Below, piece by piece: positions 25,840 to 34,433 of a DNA stretch of 64,000 bases (position 1 is its first letter; every line of letters starts with the position of its first letter). The DNA is taken from assembly GCA_019637615.1 (NCBI GenBank), contig JAHBVJ010000010.1, positions 62,001-126,000 on the forward strand. Reading direction: 5' to 3'. Position numbers and translations under genes: made by a program. This DNA comes from Anaerolineae bacterium (GTDB lineage: Bacteria > Chloroflexota > Anaerolineae > Aggregatilineales > UBA2796). The notes below the pieces were generated by a model that worked only from the letters and a program-made list of their open reading frames with translations, had not been told where the DNA came from and did not search any database.

Positions 25840-26845
25840 TAGTCGGTTTCCCCTCCACATCAGGATCGTACAGATGACAAGCGGCAAGCTGATTCAGCGC
25901 GACTTCCCGCATTGGCGGTGTCTGTACGCGGCAAATCTCCATCACATGCGGGCAGCGTAATTGGAAGATGCAACCCGGCGGCGGGTTGCGCGGGTCGTGC
26001 GTGATGCCTTCGGTGATCTTCAGCGGCTTGCGTTCCCGCAGCGACGGCACCGACTCGATCAGCAGTTGCGAATAAGGGTGCTTCGGCGCGGTGAAAAATG
26101 ACTTCACCGGCGCGATCTCCACAATCTTGCCAGCATACATCACAGCGATGCGGTCAACCATCTGCGCCATCAAACCCATGTCGTGACCGATCATAATCAT
26201 CGACACGCCGAGGGCTTGCTTCACCTTGAGCAGCGTCTGCGCGACGATGCGCTGCACCACCACGTCTAGCGCGCTCGTAGATTCGTCCGCGATGATGACC
26301 GACGGATTCAGCGCAATCGCCATCGCGATGCACACGCGCTGCTTCATGCCGCCGCTGAGTTCGTGCGGGTACATGTCATACACGCGCGCTGGCAGCCCCA
26401 CCATCGATAGCAGTTGCAGCACGCGATCTTTGGCGCTCGCCTTCGAACGGAGCTTCGATTCGTGAGCGTCGAACGTATCTTTGATCTGCTCACTGACCTT
26501 CATCGTCGGGTTGAGCGAGTTCATCGCGCCTTGCGGAATCAGGGCGAGTTTTGTCCACCGCTGCTGACGCAGTTCTTCTTCGGAAAGTGCCAGCAGATTT
26601 TTGTCGCCTAGCCACACTTCCCCATCCACGATGCGCCCCGGCGGCACGACAAGCTGTAAAATGCCCATCGCGGCGGTGGACTTGCCGCAGCCGGATTCGC
26701 CCACCAAGCCGAGCGTTTCGCCTTCGTACAAATCAAAATTGACATCATCGACCGCCAATACGTCGCCCTTAGGGGTTTCATAATAGACGCGCAGCCCACG
26801 TACCTTCAGAACTGGCGGTCGGTCGTAGTGTTGTTCCGTCATCAT
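25811..26845 (-). CDS. Opp/Dpp-type ABC transporter ATPase (OppD-like)
   Basis: A 344-residue ATPase, the second nucleotide-binding subunit of the importer. Walker A is GESGCGKST, the signature is ELSGGMKQRVCIAMA, Walker B is VIIADESTSALD (Ser where Pro is usual), and the switch His is in MIGHDMG. The C-terminal oligopeptide motif is CIFQLRCPHVMEIC. It overlaps the oppF-like gene and starts 6 bp after the oppC-like gene, so all four transporter genes form one tight unit. Confidence 0.94.
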
Positions 26846-26851
26846 GCTTCC

Positions 26852-27811
26852 TTACTGTGTTGACCGACGTAGGCGCGGATTAGCGATCTCATCGAAGCCG
26901 AGGTTGATCAGCAGCAAGCCGATGAACATCAGCGCCAGCAGCAGCGTAGGTACGCCCCACCACCACCACATATTACGCAGCAGCGCCGCCGAGCGGATCG
27001 CCGCGTAGATCGTGCCGCCGAGCGTCGGGATGCGCTGTGGGCCGAGGCCGAGCGTTTCCAGACCGACCGCCGCGAGGATCGCCCCGGTAGAATTGCCGAT
27101 GAAACTCGCGAAGAGATACGGCAGCAGATTCGGCATGATCTCTTTGAACATGATCGAGAAGGTCGATGCACCCGATAGCCGCGCCATCTGCACGTAACCG
27201 CTTTGCTTCATGCTGAGGACTTGCGCGCGGATCAGACGCGTCGGCACAGGCCACGCGAAGGCCGCGATCAATAAGGCCATCGTCGTTAAGTCCACCTGCC
27301 TGATCACCGATTGGATCACGATCAGCACCATCAGCGAAGGGATCGTCACCGTCACGTCGGAAATCAGTTTGATGAAGTCATCGACGCGCCCGCCCATGAA
27401 GCCCGCCGAGAAGCCGAGGATAATGCCGAGACTCATGCCCACGCCAGCCGCGATCACGCCCACGAGGAACGAGTTCGGCGCGCCGACGATGATCAGCGCC
27501 AGCATATCACGTCCGCTGTTTTCTGTGCCGAGCGGGTGCTCCCATGTGCCAGCCTGCCCGCGCGAATTCACAAAACCCGGCGGTGGCAAGTTCAGCGGCG
27601 AGGTGGCGGTATACGCGAGATTGATGTCCCAAAATAGCCGCCCCACGATGCCTGCCAGCAAAATAAGGGCGATGATCGACGCACCGATGATCAGATTCCG
27701 ATTCAACCACGGCGTATCCCATTGGTTGAAACGCCCCATCCGCTTTGTTGTGCGGGGCATTGTCCCTACTGCCGCTGCCGTCCGATTTTGAGTATTACCT
27801 GTGGCGGTCAT
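26852..27811 (-). CDS. Opp/Dpp-type ABC transporter permease (OppC-like)
   Basis: A 319-residue inner-membrane permease. The first membrane span is at about residues 40-62 (LIIGASIIALILLAGIVGRL), followed by the external loop with HPLGTENSGRDMLALIIVGA, the standard OppC entry motif, and five further spans. The coupling (EAA) loop is RAQVLSMKQSGYVQMARLSG. It starts 2 bp after the oppB-like gene. It is predicted to form the translocation pore with that permease. Confidence 0.94.
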   Translation of the reverse strand: MTATGNTQNRTAAAVGTMPRTTKRMGRFNQWDTPWLNRNLIIGASIIALILLAGIVGRLFWDINLAYTATSPLNLPPPGFVNSRGQAGTWEHPLGTENSGRDMLALIIVGAPNSFLVGVIAAGVGMSLGIILGFSAGFMGGRVDDFIKLISDVTVTIPSLMVLIVIQSVIRQVDLTTMALLIAAFAWPVPTRLIRAQVLSMKQSGYVQMARLSGASTFSIMFKEIMPNLLPYLFASFIGNSTGAILAAVGLETLGLGPQRIPTLGGTIYAAIRSAALLRNMWWWWGVPTLLLALMFIGLLLINLGFDEIANPRLRRSTQ

Positions 27812-27813
27812 CG

Positions 27814-28827
27814 TTAGTTCCTTTCATAGGAAATACGGGGATCGATCAGCGGATAAACTAGGTCGATGATCAGGACTGCCAGCGAGGTCATCACAATCAG
27901 GATGAAGGTGGTGCCCTGAATCACGGGGAAATCTTGCGTCGTGATCGCGTTAAAAATGATCGTGCCCATGCCCTGATACGTGAAGACGTATTCCACCAGC
28001 GTCTGACCGGCCACCAGCGTACCGAGCGTAATCGCGAAGGCGGTGATCTGCGGGAGGATGGCGTTACGTACCATGTAGCGGTACAGCATGTAGGACGGTT
28101 TCAGCCCTTTGGCGCGCGCCAACTGGATATAATCTTCGCCCTCTACCGTGATCATCATGCCGCGCATACCGAGCGTCCAGTAGCCGAAGCTCACGATGAT
28201 GATCGATAGGGCGGGCAGGGTGCCGTGCTTGATCACGCTCAGGATAAATTGCGGCGTGAAGGCCACCGTCATGCCTTGCTCATAGGCTCCGATCATGGGG
28301 AACCAGTTCAGCAGGAAGGAGAACACGTAAATCAGGAAGATTGCGGCAAGAATCGAGGGAATCGAGGTAAAGATCATTCCCATCGGGATTAACACTTTGA
28401 AGACGCGCGGTGTACCACGCCAGACCAGAACCGCGCCGAGAAAATTGCCTATCAAGAAGGTCAATGTCACCACGATCAGCAGCAGCCCGACCGTCCACGG
28501 CAGCGCCATCCCGATGATCTCACTGACGGGCGTGGGGAAATAAGCCAGAGAATAGCCAAAATCGAGACGCAGCAAATTGCCCATGTAACGCAGATATTGC
28601 ACAGGCAGTGGGTCGTTCAGCCCGAAGCGCTGTTTCCAACCCTCAATAATCTTGTCGGAGTTTTCTACGTAGCCAGATGAACGCATCATGCGGCTCACCA
28701 TCGCCGTGACGGGATCACCGGGGGCAAGACGCGGAATCAACCAGATGATGCTGGCAGCAATCCAGATTGTCAAAAAGAAAATCAGCAATCGCCGCAAAAA
28801 ATAGTTTATACTTATACTGCCCATCAT
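27814..28827 (-). CDS. Opp/Dpp-type ABC transporter permease (OppB-like)
   Basis: A 337-residue permease with six membrane spans. It starts INYFLRRLLIFFLTIWIAAS and has the OppB loop RFGLNDPLPVQYLRYMGNLL at about residues 68-87. The coupling loop is EGEDYIQLARAKGLKPSYML. The final periplasmic loop and last span include VEYVFTYQGMGTIIFNAIT. It lies about 170 bp downstream of the binding-protein gene, behind a hairpin that may lower expression of the membrane parts relative to the binding protein. Confidence 0.94.
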   Translation of the reverse strand: MMGSISINYFLRRLLIFFLTIWIAASIIWLIPRLAPGDPVTAMVSRMMRSSGYVENSDKIIEGWKQRFGLNDPLPVQYLRYMGNLLRLDFGYSLAYFPTPVSEIIGMALPWTVGLLLIVVTLTFLIGNFLGAVLVWRGTPRVFKVLIPMGMIFTSIPSILAAIFLIYVFSFLLNWFPMIGAYEQGMTVAFTPQFILSVIKHGTLPALSIIIVSFGYWTLGMRGMMITVEGEDYIQLARAKGLKPSYMLYRYMVRNAILPQITAFAITLGTLVAGQTLVEYVFTYQGMGTIIFNAITTQDFPVIQGTTFILIVMTSLAVLIIDLVYPLIDPRISYERN

Positions 28828-28852
28828 ATCCTCTTAGGCTTGCTAAAGTTGA

Positions 28853-28890
28853 CGTGAAAGGAGTGGAACAGGGTTCTCACCCCTTTCACG
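28853..28890 (-). terminator. Intercistronic hairpin between binding-protein and permease genes
   Basis: The arms CGTGAAAGGAGTG (28853-28865) and CACCCCTTTCACG (28878-28890) pair over 13 positions with one mismatch around a 12-base loop. It sits between the solute-binding protein gene and the oppB-like gene. Such hairpins commonly stabilise the upstream message or partly terminate transcription, giving more binding protein than permease. Confidence 0.6.
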
Positions 28891-28999
28891 CTTGCACTCA
28901 CCTGTTAGGGGTTGCAAGGAGGATGTCAGTACTGCGGAGCGGCGTAACAGTCTTGCTCACGGTTTACCACTCCACAGCGCTGATCTCATTTGCGAACGA

Positions 29000-30760
29000 C
29001 TAGCTACCGGCCTTTTTCAGGTTTAGGATGATCTGATGGGTGCTGAACCACCACGTCGCTGGATGGTTGTAGTTGTTCTCAGCGGTCGGCCAACCCGTCC
29101 AATAGGTCGTATCGAACGGCACCAACTTCGCAGCTTGCACCAACGGAATCACTGGCGTTTCGTCGTAGATGTACTTGTACGCTTCGACAACCATATCGAC
29201 GATCTTCGGGTCGCCCAGAGGCAGCACGCCGATTTCATCGACGATCTTGCTGTAGGCCTTCGCGCCGTCGGTGTTCCAACGCACATAGTTCGCGGAAGCG
29301 CGCTGACCGATTGGCACGTAACGGCTGACGTTGAGCGTGTTCATGGAGTTCCACGGCTCGTTGACGGAACCGCATTGATCCCAGTTATAGGCCGCGTCGA
29401 ACTGACCATTGTTCACGCTGTCGCCCATCGTCGCACCGGTCAGTGGTTGGCTGCTGGCATCGATACCAGCGGCGCGGAGCTGTTCGACCAAGACATCAGT
29501 GGTGCGCGTATATTCGGCGGTGCTATTGTTGACGAGGATATTCGCCGTCAGCTTTGCGCCGTCTTTTTCATAGATACCGTCGCCACCGAGCGTGTAGCCA
29601 GCGGCTTCGATCAGCTTCTTGCCTTCATCAACATGCGCGGCAGCGTCAACGCCGTAACCAGCCTTGACGATCGCGTCGATGTAGGGCTGCATACCACCGT
29701 ACTGCACGAACATCGTCGAGGAAGGCGTCGAGGTGCCTTCGTAAGCGACGTTGATGATTTGCGTGCGGTCGATGATCAGGCTCACAGCCTTACGCAGGTT
29801 CGGGTCGCTCCACGGTGCGACTTCGGTGTTGAAGGAAAGCTGACGCGGGCAGGGGTCGGCCCACGAGTACGGGAGGTCGGTGTGCCACGCGATGACGTTG
29901 GGGTTCTTGGCCTTGATGGCTTCGAACGCGCCGGGGGTGATGTTCATCGCGCTGTCGAGCTGGTGATTGGTCATCAGCAGGGCTTTGTTTTCTTCGGAAC
30001 CGGTGATCTGCCAGATCAGACGCTTGGGAGCGGGGAGATCATGGAAGCCAGCCGCAACGCCCCACCAGTCATCACGACGATCCCACACGAAGTTGGTCGG
30101 GGACGCGCTGGTCAGTTTATACGGGCCAGTGCCCAGCGGCCAACCCTTGGCGGGGTCGTAGTTCGTGAACGTGAACGGGTCTTAACCCTTCCACACGTGT
30201 TCGGGCAGGATTACCACACCACCCCAAATACGAACCGAGAAGTAGTCCAGTTGGAAGCGGGGATTCGGCGTCTTGAGCGTGAATTCAACGGTCAGGTCGT
30301 CAATCTTCTTGACGGCGCTGATCCACTGTTGCATGTTGGCGGCTTCACCGAGGGTAACGGTCTTGTCGTCCAACAGCAGTTGAATGGTGAACACGACGTC
30401 GTCGGCATTGAATGCCTCACCGTCTGACCATTTCACGCCATCACGCAGCTTGAGCGTCCACACATCCTGCGCCGCGTTTGGTTCGAAGCTCAGGCCGAGC
30501 CACGGTTGAATCTTGCCGGTTTCATAGTTCAGGATGAACAGTGGTTCCCACAGCGCTTGGTGTGCGCCTTGGTTGCGGTTTGTGCCCGGAACCATCCAGT
30601 TGAAGTTTGTTGGGTTGGGAACGGCGGAGTCATCGATGTCGAAGATAACGGTATCTTCACGAGCCACGTCTTGCGCGGAAACGCGCGTTGGCTGAATTGC
30701 GGTTGAGGCTAACAGCAGGATCAAAATCAACACGAGGTTGATATGCATAGTGCGTCGCAT
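29000..30760 (-). pseudogene. Opp-type extracellular solute-binding protein interrupted by an in-frame TAA
   Basis: Family 5-type binding protein, about 586 codons if read through. The ATG at 30760 follows GGAGG; the signal peptide is MRRTMHINLVLILILLLAST ending near VSAQD. Codon 193 is TAA at 30184-30182, between VILPEHVWKG and DPFTFTNYD. The frame does not change: reading past the stop continues GWPLGTGPYKLTSASPTNFV and the remaining domain to 29000. In related proteins this position (HVWxGxDPFTFTNY) holds Lys, Glu or Gln, each one base from TAA. A separate downstream frame could start at GTG 30088 but would lack a signal peptide. It may be a true nonsense mutation, a read error or a recoded stop. 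Confidence 0.88.
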
Positions 30761-30846
30761 CACATTTCCTCCAAAATAGTAATAATTCGCCACGAAACAT
30801 TTTGTCGAAATCAGATCATCCCGATAACCATCACCTCCTTAAGCAG

Positions 30847-32004
30847 CTACACCCGGATGGGCATTGAAGTTGAACTTCTCAAGCGTAATTGAGTAGGGAT
30901 AATGTCAAGACAAGGCTTGTCCGAAAAACCATCGATGCGCTCGATCAACCGTTGCGCGGCGCGTTTGCCAAGCAAAAACGGGTCTTGAGCGATGGTGGTA
31001 AGCGGCACGTCTAGATGCGCCGCCAATTCAATATCATCGAAACCAGTGATTGAAATCTCACTGGGGACGTGGATATTCAGATGTTTCATCACCCGCAGCG
31101 CCAGAATCGCGATGTAATCATTGACCGCGATGATAGCGGTGGGGCGCTGGGGTGCCTTCAAGATGCAGTTCATCACATCTTGAAATTCGGAGCTTTCATG
31201 GTTGATCGAATGCGTGAGCGTCGTGTTGCCCTGAAGTTCGCGCCCATCCCGCCCGATGATCCACGGCGCTTGCGGCGTCAACCCCGCATTCTGCATCACG
31301 TTCTGATAGGCGCGGTACCGTGCGGCGACCGTCATGATCTCGGTTCTGGGGTGCGAAAGGTACACAATGCGCTGATGTCCGAGTTCGACCAGATGTTGGA
31401 CGAGCGTCGCCGCGCCGCCATAATTGTCGCTGGTCACGCAGTCGCACTCGACGCCGGGGACATTGCGATCCAGAAACACGATCGGCATCCGCAGCGAACG
31501 ATAATTGTTGATATGCTGATCGAGCGCAGCGCCATAATCGGAGTTAGGCCATACCAGCACGCCCGCCACATTTTCTTCTTGCAGGCGCGTCAGCACTTCC
31601 ATTTCTTCACTGTGCGTCTTCGTATTGCTGAACATCATGCGGTACGCACTGGCGCGGATTTCGCTTTCCGCTCCGTTCAACAGCTCGATTGCTTTCGGGT
31701 CTTCCAGATCAGATGTGACAAAGGCGATAAGCTGCTTTTGGTTGCCCTGTACGGGCGAATAACTGACATACGTCCCTTTGCCGGGAATGCGCTCGATCAA
31801 GCCTTCTAGCTCGACCTGTTGAAGTGCCAGACGGACGGTGCTACGGCTAACACGTAAATGCGTGGTAAGTTGAGTTTCCGAGGGGATGCGCGACCCGTTC
31901 AACCAGTGCCCCGACATGATCAAGTGCCGGAGTTGACTGTGGATCTGCGTGTGCAGCGACACTAAACTGTCATGGTATAACTGAATGTCGCTAACTTTAG
32001 TCAT
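30847..32004 (-). CDS. GntR-type HTH / LacI-type sugar-binding regulator (AraR-like architecture)
   Basis: A 385-residue regulator. Residues about 15-80 are a GntR winged helix (LRHLIMSGHWLNGSRIPSET, VSRSTVRLALQQVELEGLIE, then IPGKGTYVS). Residues about 90-380 are a periplasmic-binding-like ligand domain of the LacI/GalR type (IAFVTSDLEDPKAIELLNGA, TAIIAVNDYIAILALRV, ISITGFDDIELAAHLDVPLT). This is the layout of AraR, a sugar-responsive repressor. It is the first gene of the minus-strand unit with the binding protein, oppBCDF-like genes and the mannosidase. A TGTATATACA palindrome upstream is its probable operator. Confidence 0.93.
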   Translation of the reverse strand: MTKVSDIQLYHDSLVSLHTQIHSQLRHLIMSGHWLNGSRIPSETQLTTHLRVSRSTVRLALQQVELEGLIERIPGKGTYVSYSPVQGNQKQLIAFVTSDLEDPKAIELLNGAESEIRASAYRMMFSNTKTHSEEMEVLTRLQEENVAGVLVWPNSDYGAALDQHINNYRSLRMPIVFLDRNVPGVECDCVTSDNYGGAATLVQHLVELGHQRIVYLSHPRTEIMTVAARYRAYQNVMQNAGLTPQAPWIIGRDGRELQGNTTLTHSINHESSEFQDVMNCILKAPQRPTAIIAVNDYIAILALRVMKHLNIHVPSEISITGFDDIELAAHLDVPLTTIAQDPFLLGKRAAQRLIERIDGFSDKPCLDIIPTQLRLRSSTSMPIRV

Positions 32005-32035
32005 AAACTATCAATCAAAAATAAATGTAGTAACC

Positions 32036-32045
32036 TGTATATACA
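32036..32045 (-). promoter_or_regulatory. Candidate operator of the AraR-like regulator
   Basis: A perfect 10-bp palindrome, TGTATATACA, lies 32 bp upstream of the regulator start codon. AraR-type proteins recognise a similar GTAC-centred palindrome with TGTA/TACA ends. The placement fits autoregulation of the regulator and the operon behind it. Confidence 0.5.
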
Positions 32046-32107
32046 ATCAAAATAACACAGGATCGTGTAGATGGCAAGTCCCCAAAATAGATGATTTTTT
32101 TTAGTTT

Positions 32108-32330
32108 CTAGATCGTGTGCCTTCGATAGATCGGATTGGTGACAGCGCTCAGGTAGCCTTCACCATCCCGTATTTCGAGTTGGCACCGCTTCATACAGTT
32201 TCATACAGTTTGCCATCGACTTCAATTTAATCGTATCATCATCGTTGCCACCCGCCAAACGCAAAGTCACATAGATAATCGCTAACAGATAGACATCCCC
32301 CTGCTTCCCGCCGTATACCTTGAATTTCGG
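32108..32330 (-). pseudogene. 3' end of a decayed gene, frameshifted by a 10-bp tandem duplication
   Basis: Minus-strand sequence from 32330 encodes FKVYGGKQGDVYLLAIIYVT and continues through GGNDDDTIKLKSMANCM, then runs into a stop. Two adjacent copies of TCATACAGTT (plus strand, 32191-32200 and 32201-32210) cause the break. Removing one copy joins this frame to MKRCQLEIRDGEGYLSAVTN and PIYRRHTI with a TAG stop at 32110-32108. The ending EIRDGEGYLSAVTNPIY resembles the C-terminus of PHP-type (CehA/McbA-like) metallohydrolases, a tentative resemblance. Upstream an in-frame TAA at 32333 and no clear continuation show that most of the gene is gone. Confidence 0.6.
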
Positions 32331-32686
32331 TTAGCCACGAGCAGACATCACCGCGTTATTGCTTACAAAACAGCGACGCTGCTATGGGTACTTTGTAAGT
32401 TGAGCCAGACATTGATGGTCTTTTCAAAAAATGGCAGGAATACGCCGAGCACGCCAACATATTCTTGAGTCCCGCAAGGGACTTCGTAAGGTAAGCCCGA
32501 CAATTCATCGTCGGAGATCGTTTGCCTGACCAAATTCCTAGACGCCATCAACGTCTGGCGGCGCTGCGAACCCGCCCCTATTCTGTTTCGTCAATCCCGG
32601 CTGCATTTCTTCATCACTGTTACCCCGCAACCTATGTTCTCAATCCATCCTTCAGGCTTTCTTATATAAACCTCAATCCTATTGAC
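32331..32686. other. Noncoding or decayed region
   Basis: About 350 bp without a gene that I can support. A 62-codon minus-strand frame (32363-32551; GLPYEVPCGTQEYVGVLGVF) has no recognisable family and could be debris of the same lost gene. A small hairpin AGTCCC-GCAA-GGGACT is at 32468-32483. Sequence is richer in A/T than its surroundings. Confidence 0.4.
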
Positions 32687-32714
32687 TTGACATTGACCGG
32701 AACTATGCTAGAAT
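32687..32714 (+). promoter_or_regulatory. Promoter-like sequence without an evident gene
   Basis: TTGACA (32687-32692) and TAGAAT (32709-32714) are 16 bp apart, a good sigma70 match on the plus strand. No plus-strand gene follows until 34434. The roughly 290 bp downstream (to 33020) contain no ORF I can support. It may be a relic promoter or start an uncharacterised transcript. Confidence 0.4.
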
Positions 32715-33022
32715 ATTTAAGCTATCGTTCTAAGTCTCGGTGAGAGCTTGGCGGCTCTTGCTCAGACCAATGGAAATACGAAGCGCTACATCAGCGATTG
32801 CCACCTCTCTTCACGCCAGTTATACGCAACCACCCCATGTGCGGATGCGTAACCGAGCGGTCTGCAATCTCATAACATGCGAGCCAATGATAGGTCAACA
32901 TCATGCTCGTGCAGGTCATCTCGACTAGTCTATCTGAGAACATTCCACGAAACAGAAGTTTGATCAACAAATGATCCCTAGTTGAGCAGCCAAACGGATC
33001 ATACTAGGGATCATGGGGACTG

Positions 33023-34342
33023 TCAGGCGCTTACGGCGACAGGCTTGATATGCTGCGCAACCACGGGGCGGAGTTCTTCCCACTCGATGCTGGTCTGACG
33101 CCCGTTGTCGAACTCAGTGGTCAGCCATGCGTAAACCTGCGTCAAGCCCGCGTCATCCTTGGGCAGGTCGATGCCCATATGCTGGCGGATCACGAAGATC
33201 AGCCCCGCGATGCCGCTGTCCTTGGTCAGCGACACTTCCAGCGGACGCCCTAACAAGCTCGGCACATCGAACGGCGCGTACATCCACCAGAACTTGTTCA
33301 GGCCATCAGCATGAATGCCCGCCCGTGTGCGGTGCGCGTCCCGCCCGTACAGCGGATACTTCGGCGGGATACCTTCGCCCATGTCGTGGTACAGATCAAC
33401 CAGCGCGTTCAGCGCCTTGAAGTCCGGCGCACTCTCCTGATAGTAGCCCATCCCGATCAGGTGCAGCAGGATCATCTCCAGCGGCGCGTTGCCCGTACGC
33501 TCTCCTTTGCCGAGCGAAGTCCCGTTGATGACGGCGCAGCCCGCGCGGATGGCGGCGAGGCAGTTGGCGACGATCAAGCCCGTGTCGTTGTGCGGGTGGA
33601 ATTCGAGGTCTTCCGAACGCAGTCCCATGCCGATCAGGGTGCGGAACAGGCGCGGGATGCTGCGCGGCAGTTCGACATCCTCGTAAGGCAATCCCAAGCC
33701 CATCGTGTCGCACACGCGGAACTTGGGTCGCAGCGCTTCGCCGTAGGAGGCCGCCAGCGCTTGTACCGACTCGATGAACGGGCGCATGAAGTCCAGCGGC
33801 GCGCGGGTGGCGTCTTCCAAATGCAAGCGCGGACGGATACCCGCATCCAGCGTCAGGCGGACGGCGTCAAGGTACGTTTGCGCGGCTTGCTGCCTGCCAC
33901 CCGGCTTGAACTTGTGGAACGTGTGATAGTCCGACGCCGACGCCAACATGCCCGTCTCGCGCACGCCGAGCGCCTTGATCAGCTCGACATCCTTGGCAGC
34001 GGCGCGTATCCATGTGGTCGGCTCGATGGGCGCGCCAGCCTGATAGCGCTCCATGACGCCTTCCAGCGCGGCGCGATCCGAGGGACGGTAGACGAAGAAC
34101 TCGGCCTGCCGGATCGCGCCCGACTCGCCCGTGAACTGGCACAGCAGGTCGTAGATGCGCAGGCTTTGCTCGGCGGTGAGCGGCAGCCCGCCCTGCTGAC
34201 CGTCGCGGTGCGTGGTCTCCGTCGTCCACACGGCGGCGGGCAGTGTAGCGGGGCGTTCTGTCCAGACATAGCGCGGGAAGTTGTCGCGCGGGAAGCTGTC
34301 CAAGAAATAATCGGGTGTTTCGGTTGAAGTGCCGTTTGTCAT
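33023..34342 (-). CDS. Re-citrate synthase-like / isopropylmalate-homocitrate synthase family enzyme
   Basis: A 439-residue DRE-TIM metallolyase family protein that should condense acetyl-CoA or another acyl-CoA with a 2-oxo acid. The metal motif is TTETTHRDGQQGG, the second ligand motif is LEFHPHNDTG, and the conserved loop is INGTSLGKGERTGN. It lacks the C-terminal leucine-regulatory domain of LeuA. Segments such as AIRQAEFFVYRPSDR, ETGMLASASDYHTFHKF, RVCDTMGLGLPY and RTRAGIHADGLNKF recall Re-citrate synthases more than LeuA. The ATG at 34342 follows GGGAG; longer frames upstream run into the divergent promoter. It is divergent from a citrate-synthase-like gene 91 bp away. Confidence 0.82.
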   Translation of the reverse strand: MTNGTSTETPDYFLDSFPRDNFPRYVWTERPATLPAAVWTTETTHRDGQQGGLPLTAEQSLRIYDLLCQFTGESGAIRQAEFFVYRPSDRAALEGVMERYQAGAPIEPTTWIRAAAKDVELIKALGVRETGMLASASDYHTFHKFKPGGRQQAAQTYLDAVRLTLDAGIRPRLHLEDATRAPLDFMRPFIESVQALAASYGEALRPKFRVCDTMGLGLPYEDVELPRSIPRLFRTLIGMGLRSEDLEFHPHNDTGLIVANCLAAIRAGCAVINGTSLGKGERTGNAPLEMILLHLIGMGYYQESAPDFKALNALVDLYHDMGEGIPPKYPLYGRDAHRTRAGIHADGLNKFWWMYAPFDVPSLLGRPLEVSLTKDSGIAGLIFVIRQHMGIDLPKDDAGLTQVYAWLTTEFDNGRQTSIEWEELRPVVAQHIKPVAVSA

Positions 34343-34387
34343 TGTGCTCTCCCAAGATTCGTTACTGGTCATGGTAGAAAAATTCAG

Positions 34388-34422
34388 ATATATTGTCAAT
34401 CTTGATTGAAGAATCAATATAT
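34388..34422 (+). promoter_or_regulatory. Inverted repeats in the divergent promoter region
   Basis: ATATATTG (34388-34395) and CAATATAT (34415-34422) form 8-bp arms. Between them TCAATC (34396-34401) and GATTGA (34404-34409) form another inverted repeat. The cluster lies between the two divergent citrate-forming-enzyme homologues and is A/T-rich, so it probably carries both promoters and an operator. Confidence 0.55.
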
Positions 34423-34433
34423 AGAAGAAAATC

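Noticed and set aside
29036..30427. Plus-strand open frame of 463 codons across the interrupted binding-protein gene
   Set aside because: It crosses the TAA site only because it is antisense. The minus strand has a signal peptide and family motifs, and the antisense protein has no recognisable domain.
32838..32910. tRNA-like start (GCGGATG with CCGAGCGGTCT)
   Set aside because: No matching 3' acceptor arm, anticodon stem or TTC-loop consensus follows, so it is not called a tRNA.
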